Both the position numbers and the translations under genes were made by a program. DNA of 39,299 nucleotides from Opitutales bacterium UBA2995. GTDB lineage: Bacteria; Verrucomicrobiota; Verrucomicrobiia; Opitutales; UBA2995. Position 1 is the first letter of the stretch. Each line of letters begins with the position of its first letter. The DNA is taken from contig DDZZ01000023.1 of the NCBI GenBank assembly GCA_002346535.1, positions 28,198 through 67,496 of the forward strand. Reading direction: 5' to 3'. Positions 16,606-25,023 of this stretch are shown here, piece by piece. The notes beneath the pieces are model-generated. The model had not been told where the DNA came from, made no database searches, and saw only the letters and a list, made by a program, of their open reading frames with translations.

Positions 16606-18336
16606 TCAAGATTGGTCAGAGGAACCAATGATAAAGGCAGGCATATTCTTTCTCCCACTGAACCAAATCCACAAAGCAGCGTTGATTACCACAAGTAGAA
16701 TTATTAGTGGCCAGAACAATGGGGATATTCCATCGACCAATCCAATTTTGGAAAACAACAAGTATGTGGCCACGATGAAGGAAAACAAAGTCGCGGCACA
16801 GGGAATGCCAAATCGCCATGGAGTCATGTCAACAACATTATTGGGCTCGTAGGTCCAGACATCCTGAGTCGGGCGCAAATAACCGGTCATCAACATAATA
16901 CCTACCTCAATAAAGAATAAAACAGCATACAGATGCAGGAAGTGCAAGGTGATCACGTCTGACAAAACAAATTTGGCCAACGCGTAGGCAATGATATGGA
17001 ATATGATGACAATCTTTGCTCCGAGCGGTGGGACCTTTTTGGTAAATAAACCGACGATCACAATCACTACAACCGGTATATTGTAGAAGCCGGTAAAGAT
17101 GCGCATAATCTGCCATAGTCCGTCAGGTGAGAACTGTAATAGCGGCGCCACAATGAACGAAAAGATAGCAATGAAAATACTGGCAATCTTGGCGATCTTC
17201 AACATTTCAGCATCGCTGACTTTGTCTTTTTTCATTGGCCCATAAATATCGAGACAAAATAATGTTGCTGCACTGTTAAGCAATGAGTTGAAAGAGCTGA
17301 AGACAGCGCCTAGTAATACAGCCAGGAAGAATCCAGTGGCATATACCGGTAAGACATCTCGAACCAATTGCGGGTAAGCAAGATCGATCGTTTTCAGCCC
17401 AGGACCATACATATGATAGGCGATAACCCCAGGTATCATCATCAGAAAAGGAATGAGCACTTTGAAGAAACCTGAAAACAATACCCCCTTCTGACCCTCT
17501 GCCAGATTCTTGGCACCCAAAGTGCGCTGAATCACATATTGATTCGTGCACCAGTAAAACAGGTTTGCAAATACCATGCCGGTGAAGAGGGTTGCGAATG
17601 GAGTCGGATCCGTCACACTTCCTACGGCGTTTAACTTATGAGTATCCGTGTTTGTGATAATTGATAATCCCTCACCAATGCTTCCATTCCCCAACGCCGC
17701 TAATCCAAGGATAGGAACAGCGATACCTACGACCAGCAAACCAATGCCGTTCAAAGTGTCAGACACTGCAACCGCCTTAAGACCTCCGAAAATGGCATAA
17801 ATGGCACCGATGCAGCCAATACAGACAATAGTCAGAGCCAATCCCTGACTATAACTGATATTAAACAAGACCGGGATATCAAATAGGCGAAGTACGGCAA
17901 TAGACCCTGAATAGAGTACCGATGGAATGGTGACCAATCCATAGCCTAGCATAAACAGGATGACCGACATACGACGGACACCTCCATCGAATCGGTCATT
18001 CAGAAACTGGGGTAGCGTACTGAAAGCACCGGCTATATAACGGGGTAAAAATAAAAAGGCCATACAGATGGTGGCGAAAGCTGCGGTTACCTCCCAGCCC
18101 ATGCTGCTGAGATTAAAACCGTAAGCTGATCCATTCAGGCCGATAAGCTGCTCGGCATTAAGATTAGTGAGCAGCATGGAACCAGCAATAAATACAGCTC
18201 CTAAACCACGTCCTGCAAGAAAGTATCCGTCACGAGTGCCTACTTCTCCCCTAGTTTTCAGATAAGATATACAGGCAACCAAAGCCATGAAAAACACACA
18301 GCTGATTAGTGTAAATACAAGATCACTTCCTTCCAT
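16606..18336 (-). CDS. Sodium/solute symporter (SSS family, SGLT-like), first copy
   Basis: 576-residue inner-membrane symporter with about 14 hydrophobic helices. It shows the SSS-family features FLAGRGLGAVFIAGSMLLTN, AIYAIFGGLKAVAVSDTLNG and AVLLGAVFSSFNSLLNSAA, close to the SGLT-type sugar symporters. A Shine-Dalgarno sequence GAGGTGG precedes the ATG. It is the first gene after the TonB-dependent receptor and is separated from it by a strong terminator, so it may have its own promoter or be reached by readthrough. It probably moves the sugar released by, or imported through, the receptor. Only distantly similar to the second symporter at 10531-12075, so the two are not a recent duplication. 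Confidence 0.9.
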   Translation of the reverse strand: MEGSDLVFTLISCVFFMALVACISYLKTRGEVGTRDGYFLAGRGLGAVFIAGSMLLTNLNAEQLIGLNGSAYGFNLSSMGWEVTAAFATICMAFLFLPRYIAGAFSTLPQFLNDRFDGGVRRMSVILFMLGYGLVTIPSVLYSGSIAVLRLFDIPVLFNISYSQGLALTIVCIGCIGAIYAIFGGLKAVAVSDTLNGIGLLVVGIAVPILGLAALGNGSIGEGLSIITNTDTHKLNAVGSVTDPTPFATLFTGMVFANLFYWCTNQYVIQRTLGAKNLAEGQKGVLFSGFFKVLIPFLMMIPGVIAYHMYGPGLKTIDLAYPQLVRDVLPVYATGFFLAVLLGAVFSSFNSLLNSAATLFCLDIYGPMKKDKVSDAEMLKIAKIASIFIAIFSFIVAPLLQFSPDGLWQIMRIFTGFYNIPVVVIVIVGLFTKKVPPLGAKIVIIFHIIAYALAKFVLSDVITLHFLHLYAVLFFIEVGIMLMTGYLRPTQDVWTYEPNNVVDMTPWRFGIPCAATLFSFIVATYLLFSKIGLVDGISPLFWPLIILLVVINAALWIWFSGRKNMPAFIIGSSDQS

Positions 18337-18363
18337 TTTTTCGCCACCTCAAAACCGATACTA

Positions 18364-18399
18364 AAAAGCCGGGGAATCATTCCTGACTCCCCGGCTTTT
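18364..18399 (-). terminator. Rho-independent terminator after the TonB-dependent receptor gene
   Basis: A 12-bp perfect stem (AAAAGCCGGGGA with TCCCCGGCTTTT) and 12-base loop lies between the receptor stop at 18428 and the symporter start at 18336. On the minus strand the stem ends in CTTTTT, as expected for an intrinsic terminator of receptor transcription. The symmetrical A/T flanks could make it work in both directions. Confidence 0.85.
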
Positions 18400-18427
18400 G
18401 GGTTAAATTTTACTGTAAGTGTAAGGC

Positions 18428-21400
18428 TTAGAACGTCAAAGTTCCGCGTAATTCCCAAGTGCGTTCGTCTGGTATACGAACAACAGGGATACCACCGTCT
18501 GGATCAGCAACCACTGGGATTAGATCGGTGTCGTCAAGCAGGTTGCGGACATTGAGCTGTACTCTGAAGGTATTGCCATCACCCAGGAAAGTGCTTACAT
18601 CCGTTTCCCAGCCAATCCAAGCATCGAGCCGGTCGTGGGTCGGGCCGTACCACGGATGTGCCAGATCTGGCTTGAAAACTCCATCCGCAGCGATAAGAGG
18701 CCGTCCTATTCCAACGTCATCCTGCCAGCGATAAGCACCACCGATATTAAACCCTGCCAGGCCAGAATCCTGCGCAAAATCGTAATTAGTCACTACGTTG
18801 AAGCGCCATTCACGGATTTGATTAGTCCTTATTGCACCATCTTGGGCCAACTGTGTATTGATGGCTGTAATTGCATTACGACCGAGCCAATTACCTATTG
18901 TCTCGCCAGCGCCACCGCCCGTCGGAAACATGCCATATTTTGCCAAATTAGGATTCACTTCCTGATCGATCCATTGCTTTAACAAAGGACCGGTATTAGT
19001 CGAAGAAACCTGTTGTTGTGCAGCATTTAATAAGACGCGCCAATTACTAGTAAGATTGATAACTGCTTCAATTTCTTTACCCACAGATTGTAAGTCTGAG
19101 GTGAAAGCCAAGGAAGGTGGAATGGAGTCTGTAGTGTATCCATCCGAAGTTAAAGCGACGTTGAGCAGATCCTTTACGCTTGCTCCCATAGTACTGTCAA
19201 ACGGCTTGAAGTTCATAAAATCATCAGGGTTGCCAGTGCCTGGCCACAGTGATGGATCCTCCTTCACGTAATCAATAATCTCTTGCTTATCCTTTTCGCT
19301 CCAATAATCCGCATACAACTGAATTAGAGGCCTGAAGCTATTGGTTAATCCTATGGCTTGCTCATTCAGCTGCAAGGTAGTGTACTCATTATAACGGATA
19401 GAGAGCCAGTCATTAACTTCGACGGTGAAACCATACTCTTCAGTTTCTCCACTGACCGGAGCGAGATTCTCATTTAGCAGGTTCTTTCGTTCCTGACCAA
19501 TTTGAGCATTTTCCGATGTCGCATAATGTACACTAAGCCCAAACCCAGCGTTTGCCATCCATTCGTCAGGAAGATGAAAAACGGCACCCCAATTGGTCGC
19601 ATCGGTAGAGGAGCTGAAACTAGGAGAACGAGGCAAAAACCAAGCAGAATCGCTGATGTTGCGGCTGTTATCATTATTCTTTGGTGCGTTGTCGTTTGTC
19701 CATACATCCACATCATCCTCACGATAGCCATAATTGGTGACTAAGTGATCGTTGAAGAAACGACTTTGCAAAATTAAAGCTTTGCTGTCGATGTTGATAT
19801 TCTGCTTAATCGTATTGTTGTTCTGAGATGGCGCTCCGGCATATGCACGTTCGTGGAGTCCAAAAGTGTCAGTTTTATACGTGCCATCGTTGTAATCAAG
19901 ATACGTTAAGCTAACTTCCGATTGAATATCAAATTTTGTTTTCCAATTGGAAACATTAGCTCCAGAAGCACTGGAGGCATTTGCTAGGCTCTCAGATACG
20001 TAAACTAAATGAGCAGGTTCTTGAGCTCCTCGAGTTGACATAGCCGTGGGTGAAGAGCCACGTGTGCCATCACCGCGAGACCGCCACTTGGCGTCTAAGC
20101 CCGCCTGATACCAAGCTATTGACTTGGAATTATCTCTGGCATGCTCTGAGAGACCGGTGATGGTGTGATTTCCAAGAATTTGGCCAAGCAGACCGTCATT
20201 ATGGTCCAGTTCCGACAGATCAATTTTGTAGAAACCAGTAAGCCGGTGATTTTCTAAAGCCCTCTTACTGGTATTGATGAAACCTCGACTTCCGGAAATC
20301 CATACACGGCCGAAGTTGGGATTCACATCACCCCAACGGGTGTGAGTGTTCACATCGATGCCCATTCCTTGGAAACGCGAACCAATAGACAGCTTGGCGT
20401 CGAAGTCACTCTTATAATCTTCCTTATTCATTTGATAGGAAAATCCTGCATCTCCGTCTAACCAGGTTTGCTCTAATGAGAGATTAAAAGAATCAAACCA
20501 CTCCTTCTCATGTTTATTGGGCCCGTCTATCAATAAATTCATAAAATCAAAGAGAGACGTATCCTGCACAACCGCATTGGTATAGAAGCCTCTCGTAGCC
20601 AATCTTGAATGGCCTCTTTGATCAAAGGTATCCGGTTTGTCGGGGGTCACGGTTCCGTGGTTCTCAGCCGTGCCACGCATGGTAGACCAACTCTGGCGGT
20701 AGGCTCCATTGGAAGCATCGATACGACCATCGTATTTTCCACCTATATTAATAGCGACATGCCCTTGCGAACCGGTTCCTGCTCCATCGGGAACCGCAAG
20801 ATACGGGCTGGAATAAATGAGGACCGGCTCAAAAGTGTAACCACCAAACCCAAAATAATTTGGATAACTTTTCCCGGGGTTGTATTCGTTCCCTGTTTTT
20901 GCAGCACGATCTATCGGTGTTGATAGGTCGTCTGGCACGTAAGTACCTGGGACAAAAAAGTTAGTTAAACCACCTTCATATGGATTATGCGTGGGTTTTG
21001 GGGTGCCCATAGGGCCTGGCTTGAACCAAGCGCTCACCAAATCCTGCGGAGGGAGTAAGCGAGGTCTGTTAGCATTAATTGAACCAGATTCAAAGGAAGC
21101 CCTAATAGTTGTGTTTTCAAAAGGACGCCATTCAGCAACAGCATAGATCCGTTTATCATGTTCGAATGCTGGATCTTGCTGATAGTTCTTTTCTTCATTC
21201 AAGAGGGCCACACGCAAGGAAAGTTTGTCTTCAATGAGCACTCGCTCAACATCGAGCTCCGAGCGATGCGAGTCATAACTTCCAAATTGGAAAGAAACTT
21301 CACCGTGATTCGCAAAAATTGGATTGATGGTTTGCGTATTAATAATACCCGCCGGGCTACCTAATCCAAAGAGCGTTGCATTAGCTCCACGATTAATCAC

Positions 21401-21904
21401 AACACGACTAGTATTGTATGAATCCATGGCAATCAAAGTACTAAAGTAGTTTCGGGTTAGGTCAGCAGCAGCAAGACCTCGAACGCGAGTGCTTCGAATG
21501 GGATCTCTATAATTCTGTTCCTGAATTCCCGATACAACATTGGTGCTATCCGGATTTGAAAAGTTGCCTCCGATACCGCTGATTTCGGTTCCAGCCGTAT
21601 ATACCAACAGTTCCTGTAGATCCGAGGTACCCGTGTCTTCGAGGAACTCCTCAGTTATGACACTAACTGTAGCAGCGATGTCCCTTAGTGGAGTATTTAA
21701 GCGGGTTCCAGCTAGTGAGGAACGGGCTAGATAACCGACATTTTCATCTTCGGAGATGGTGAAAGGATTGAGGTCAAAGATATCCGAATCGTTCTCATCG
21801 CTCTGGGAAAAAGCTGGAGTTAGGAATCCAGCTAAGCCACAAACTAGAAAGGTAACGATAGACTTAGGCCAATGGTGTAATTTAGCATTCATGTTAGTTT
21901 TCAT
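18428..21904 (-). CDS. TonB-dependent outer-membrane receptor
   Basis: 1158-residue TonB-dependent receptor. A Sec signal (hydrophobic SIVTFLVCGLAGFLTPAFSQ, about residues 15-34) is followed by a short TonB-box-like region and the plug domain: FTISEDENVGYLARSSLAG, TRLNTPLRDIAATVSVITEE, then DLQELLVYTAGTE. The long remainder is the beta-barrel, and the chain ends in an aromatic residue (RGTLTF), as outer-membrane proteins do. The N-terminal pattern is typical of Verrucomicrobiota receptors. There is no carboxypeptidase-like or STN domain. It heads the catabolic locus, so it likely imports the oligosaccharide or other large ligand processed downstream. Its start ATG 21904 gives the Met-Lys N-region expected of the signal. 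Confidence 0.95.
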   Translation of the reverse strand: MKTNMNAKLHHWPKSIVTFLVCGLAGFLTPAFSQSDENDSDIFDLNPFTISEDENVGYLARSSLAGTRLNTPLRDIAATVSVITEEFLEDTGTSDLQELLVYTAGTEISGIGGNFSNPDSTNVVSGIQEQNYRDPIRSTRVRGLAAADLTRNYFSTLIAMDSYNTSRVVINRGANATLFGLGSPAGIINTQTINPIFANHGEVSFQFGSYDSHRSELDVERVLIEDKLSLRVALLNEEKNYQQDPAFEHDKRIYAVAEWRPFENTTIRASFESGSINANRPRLLPPQDLVSAWFKPGPMGTPKPTHNPYEGGLTNFFVPGTYVPDDLSTPIDRAAKTGNEYNPGKSYPNYFGFGGYTFEPVLIYSSPYLAVPDGAGTGSQGHVAINIGGKYDGRIDASNGAYRQSWSTMRGTAENHGTVTPDKPDTFDQRGHSRLATRGFYTNAVVQDTSLFDFMNLLIDGPNKHEKEWFDSFNLSLEQTWLDGDAGFSYQMNKEDYKSDFDAKLSIGSRFQGMGIDVNTHTRWGDVNPNFGRVWISGSRGFINTSKRALENHRLTGFYKIDLSELDHNDGLLGQILGNHTITGLSEHARDNSKSIAWYQAGLDAKWRSRGDGTRGSSPTAMSTRGAQEPAHLVYVSESLANASSASGANVSNWKTKFDIQSEVSLTYLDYNDGTYKTDTFGLHERAYAGAPSQNNNTIKQNINIDSKALILQSRFFNDHLVTNYGYREDDVDVWTNDNAPKNNDNSRNISDSAWFLPRSPSFSSSTDATNWGAVFHLPDEWMANAGFGLSVHYATSENAQIGQERKNLLNENLAPVSGETEEYGFTVEVNDWLSIRYNEYTTLQLNEQAIGLTNSFRPLIQLYADYWSEKDKQEIIDYVKEDPSLWPGTGNPDDFMNFKPFDSTMGASVKDLLNVALTSDGYTTDSIPPSLAFTSDLQSVGKEIEAVINLTSNWRVLLNAAQQQVSSTNTGPLLKQWIDQEVNPNLAKYGMFPTGGGAGETIGNWLGRNAITAINTQLAQDGAIRTNQIREWRFNVVTNYDFAQDSGLAGFNIGGAYRWQDDVGIGRPLIAADGVFKPDLAHPWYGPTHDRLDAWIGWETDVSTFLGDGNTFRVQLNVRNLLDDTDLIPVVADPDGGIPVVRIPDERTWELRGTLTF

Positions 21905-22140
21905 CCAGAATTATAATCCCCTTTTGGAGATATTGTTGTTAAGCCGGTTACGAGGATCCGACATAAAAGAGGACGAACATGAACGATAGTTACACAAAAA
22001 GTCAAGATAGAAATATAAATGTCCGATCTCGGTCCCTAATTTGGAATATGCTGCTCCAATCCGCGAATTAGCGATCGAGCTAGAGTGGCTTAAGCTGCGC
22101 CAAATTGCAGTGAAGGGTTCGGATACGATAAATTCCGTTG

Positions 22141-23160
22141 TTAATCGTCACCAACCGCTAGCACGGCATCCATTAATCCCGCAGGCCAAACCTTGCCATC
22201 AAAACGGTTTCTAATGGTATCGCGAACGGATTTTTCAAATTCCTCAATGGCGATTTCGTCATAGGGGATAATGGTCATGCCCTCGGCTTTTAATTTCTCC
22301 GCAATCTCAGCTTCAAACTGTCGGGTCAAATCACTTGCGTAGGCCAGTGCCTCAACGGCAGCTTTTTGCACTACCCTGCGGTCAATCTCGTCGAGCTCCT
22401 GCCAGGATTGTTCGGAAATCGCTAGAGGCAAAGTATTGAATTGATGGAAGGTTTCGATGGCATACTTTTGCACCTCATAAAACTTCATCGACCAAATGGC
22501 AGGATAGGGATTCTCCTGACCGTCGATAACTCCCTGGCTGAGCCCAATAAATACTTCCTTGTAGGCCATGGGGGTTGGGTTACCACCCAACCCTGTAATT
22601 ACAGCCAATGACATCGGATTGGGTACAGCTCGAATCTTGAGCCCCTTTACACCATCCGGGTTAATAAATGGATTATCCTTCGTGGTCACAATGCGCTTTC
22701 CATAGTAGAAGGCACCAAGCAGCCGCAGGTGGCACTTTTTGATGATTTCGTCATTCCATTTTTGGCCAAGCTCGGGATCTCTTAAGACACGCTCAACATC
22801 TTCAATATCCTCAAACAAGTAACCGGAATTCATGATCGTCATTTCGGGCACTGTATCCGCCAGCAGAGCAAAAGCCGGTACGCAAAAATCAATCGCACCT
22901 GTTTTAGTACTGATGTAGAGGTTGCGAGCGGAGCCAAGTTGGCCGGCAGTAAAAACTTTCATTTGTATCCGGCCCTCGCTGTATTCTTCAACCTTATCAG
23001 CGAAGAATTGCAATCCCATGCCGCTGGGCGAATCCGGTTGGTAAAGGTGAGCGAGGCGCATGTTTTTTACAGTGGCTCCGAAGGCCCCACTGACAATAAA
23101 TAGAAGAACGCCGATCAATATTAAGCTGCTTGCTGGTCGATTTGAGAAATGAAAGTTCAT
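22141..23160 (-). CDS. dctP: TRAP transporter solute-binding protein (DctP type)
   Basis: Periplasmic substrate-binding subunit of a TRAP transporter, 339 residues from ATG 23160; the TTG at 23190 would add 10 residues before the signal. The signal peptide is in LILIGVLLFIVSGAFGA. Family features include GMGLQFFADKVEEYSEGR, LKIRAVPNPMSLAVITGLG, then GNPTPMAYKEVFIGLSQGVI and DGQENPY. The segment KIRAVPNP corresponds to the family's R...P carboxylate-binding region, pointing to an organic-acid ligand such as a uronate or aldonate. It is transcribed away from dctQ and dctM with about 80 bases between starts, an unusual arrangement. Its stop precedes the TonB-dependent receptor by 236 bases on the same strand. 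Confidence 0.92.
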   Translation of the reverse strand: MNFHFSNRPASSLILIGVLLFIVSGAFGATVKNMRLAHLYQPDSPSGMGLQFFADKVEEYSEGRIQMKVFTAGQLGSARNLYISTKTGAIDFCVPAFALLADTVPEMTIMNSGYLFEDIEDVERVLRDPELGQKWNDEIIKKCHLRLLGAFYYGKRIVTTKDNPFINPDGVKGLKIRAVPNPMSLAVITGLGGNPTPMAYKEVFIGLSQGVIDGQENPYPAIWSMKFYEVQKYAIETFHQFNTLPLAISEQSWQELDEIDRRVVQKAAVEALAYASDLTRQFEAEIAEKLKAEGMTIIPYDEIAIEEFEKSVRDTIRNRFDGKVWPAGLMDAVLAVGDD

Positions 23161-23240
23161 ATTTAGCGGCTTACGGAATTTTGCTCGCAAAGAGTCTTGG
23201 AAATTTTAATACATAGTGGCTACTGTATGCTAAGGTGACG

Positions 23241-23720
23241 ATGAAATTATTCGAGCGGCTTCAAAAAACCCAACTGGATATCCGATTCCTTCAAATCGGT
23301 GTAGTGGCTCTGATCACCTTATCCGCCCTGCAAGTTTTTACGCGCTACGTTCTGAACGCTCCCCTATCCTGGACAGAAGAAGTCTCCTCCTGCCTTTTGA
23401 TTTGGGTGACTTATGTGGGAACATTCACCCTGCTTTATAGAGATTCGCACGCACGCGTAGAAGCCGTGAATGAATTTTTTGGAAAAGAAATTGTGCGGTG
23501 GATTCACACGTTCTGGGACGTTGTTATCGGCTTTTTCCTAATCACTCTAGCCGTCGCGGGTGTCAGTCTTATGGAGGTGATTGTTTATGACAAAACTCCG
23601 GCCCTACGGATTTCTTACTCAGTTATTCTTTCCATCATACCCATTACAGCTGTCTTGATGCTAATAGCGATTGGCCGCCGAATCTATTTAACCCTTCAAA
23701 AACTTCCCGGAGGACGCTGA
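23241..23720 (+). CDS. dctQ: TRAP transporter small membrane subunit (DctQ type)
   Basis: 159 residues from ATG 23241. A GTG at 23235 begins the longest frame, but AAGG five bases before the ATG fits better. It has four predicted membrane helices and the DctQ features VFTRYVLNAPLSWTEEVSSC and LIWVTYVGTF. It is the small integral membrane subunit that links the binding protein to the permease. Its stop is one base before the dctM start, so the two are translationally coupled. Confidence 0.92.
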   Translation: MKLFERLQKTQLDIRFLQIGVVALITLSALQVFTRYVLNAPLSWTEEVSSCLLIWVTYVGTFTLLYRDSHARVEAVNEFFGKEIVRWIHTFWDVVIGFFLITLAVAGVSLMEVIVYDKTPALRISYSVILSIIPITAVLMLIAIGRRIYLTLQKLPGGR

Positions 23721-23721
23721 A

Positions 23722-25014
23722 GTGGCATTCGATACCGCATTAATTTGGCTCATCGCCGCGAGCCTGATCCTCATCTTCCTGGGATTGCCTGTTGCCTTCT
23801 CACTGGCCATTTGCGCTTTTGCCTACCTGTGGCTGAAAGACTTCCCCCTGAGCCAGGGTGCTCTGGAAATGGGATTTTCCCTGGAGAATTTTACCTTCCT
23901 GGCCATCCCGCTGTTCATGGCGGCCGGCATGACGATGAACGCCGGCAAAATTACAGACAGGATCTTTGATTTTGCCAATATATTGGTAGGGCGTATCCCG
24001 GGTGGCCTGGGGCATGTAAACGTTTTTGCGAGCCTTATATTCGCGGGCATGTCAGGATCGGTCCTGGCTGATGTCGCAGGCCTTGGCTCGATGGAAGTCA
24101 AAGCGATGCGGCAAAAGGGGTACGACACCAATTTTGCAGTGGGTATCACTTTGGGCTCATCCGCTATCGGGCCAATCCTACCACCCAGCATACCTATGGT
24201 GCTGTTCGGCGTAATCGCCGATGTTTCCATTACCGGTCTGTTTCTTGGAGGCGTAGTCCCGGGCCTGTTGATTGCAACATGTTTGATGGTGTATATTTTT
24301 GTCATAGCTCTCAAAAGAAATTATTATTCAACCGAATGGATGGGCTGGAAAGTGGCAGCCGCCGCCGCACTGATCGCATTACCTGCTCTTTTGACGCCGG
24401 TCATCATTGTCGGCGGTATGGCTCTGGGAATTTTCAGCCCCACTGAAGCCGCGACTGTGGCAGTCGTCTACGCCTTGATCCTGGCTGCCCTGGTTTACCG
24501 CGACCTATCCTTGAAGCAGTTTTTAAAAATTCTTGAAGAAACCTCCCTGTCTACCGCCAAGCTGATGTTTATCATCGCGTCGGCCTTTCTGTTTGGCTGG
24601 GCCTTGACCGTCGGGGAACTCCCACAAGCGCTCTCACATTTTCTGGTTACTACTTTCACAGAAAAGTGGAGTTTCATTCTGGCGGTTCTGGTCGTGCTAT
24701 TGGTTCTGGGTGCTATCATCGAAAACGCTATACTGTTGCTCATCCTGGCACCCATGCTGTTGCCGATCGCACAGCAGGCCTACGGCATGGATCCGGTACA
24801 CCTGGGGGTCGTTATGGTCTTTGCTATCATGATTGGTCAATACACACCGCCGATGGGTCTCTCCCTCTTTGTCATGCGCGATGTGGCCCAACTTTCCCTG
24901 GGGCGCGTATCGGTCGCCGTGGCACCGTTCCTCATACCTTTGATCGGAGCACTACTCATCATGGCATACACACCCGACTTGGTACTGTGGTTGCCCCGGC
25001 TTTTAGGTTACTAA
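23722..25014 (+). CDS. dctM: TRAP transporter large permease subunit (DctM type)
   Basis: 430-residue membrane protein with the DctM pattern: FLGLPVAFSLAI at the start, LAIPLFMAAGMTMNAGKIT, GLGHVNVFASLIFAGMSGS, and IGPILPPSIPMVLFG. The GTG start is supported by GGAGG eight bases ahead, inside the end of dctQ. It carries the sodium-driven transport channel of the complex. The next gene, a sulfatase, starts 10 bases after its stop, so transport and desulfation are probably co-expressed. Confidence 0.95.
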   Translation: MAFDTALIWLIAASLILIFLGLPVAFSLAICAFAYLWLKDFPLSQGALEMGFSLENFTFLAIPLFMAAGMTMNAGKITDRIFDFANILVGRIPGGLGHVNVFASLIFAGMSGSVLADVAGLGSMEVKAMRQKGYDTNFAVGITLGSSAIGPILPPSIPMVLFGVIADVSITGLFLGGVVPGLLIATCLMVYIFVIALKRNYYSTEWMGWKVAAAAALIALPALLTPVIIVGGMALGIFSPTEAATVAVVYALILAALVYRDLSLKQFLKILEETSLSTAKLMFIIASAFLFGWALTVGELPQALSHFLVTTFTEKWSFILAVLVVLLVLGAIIENAILLLILAPMLLPIAQQAYGMDPVHLGVVMVFAIMIGQYTPPMGLSLFVMRDVAQLSLGRVSVAVAPFLIPLIGALLIMAYTPDLVLWLPRLLGY

Positions 25015-25023
25015 AGGTAATTC

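Noticed and set aside
7685..18336. Naming the operon a sulfoquinovose (sulfo-TAL) pathway
   Set aside because: Only the isomerase plus transaldolase pairing supports it; no sulfoquinovosidase, sulfolactaldehyde enzyme or sulfonate exporter is evident, so it is kept as a hypothesis only.
18459..18982. Plus-strand frames under the TonB receptor
   Set aside because: Antisense to a conserved receptor barrel with no start signal or family resemblance.
21910..21915. Perfect TATAAT on the minus strand before the TonB receptor
   Set aside because: It ends only five bases before the start codon, too close for a normal -10 box with a usable leader.
23823..24314. Long minus-strand frame opposite dctM
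   Set aside because: Antisense to a strongly conserved permease, rich in Pro and Arg as expected from a shadow frame.
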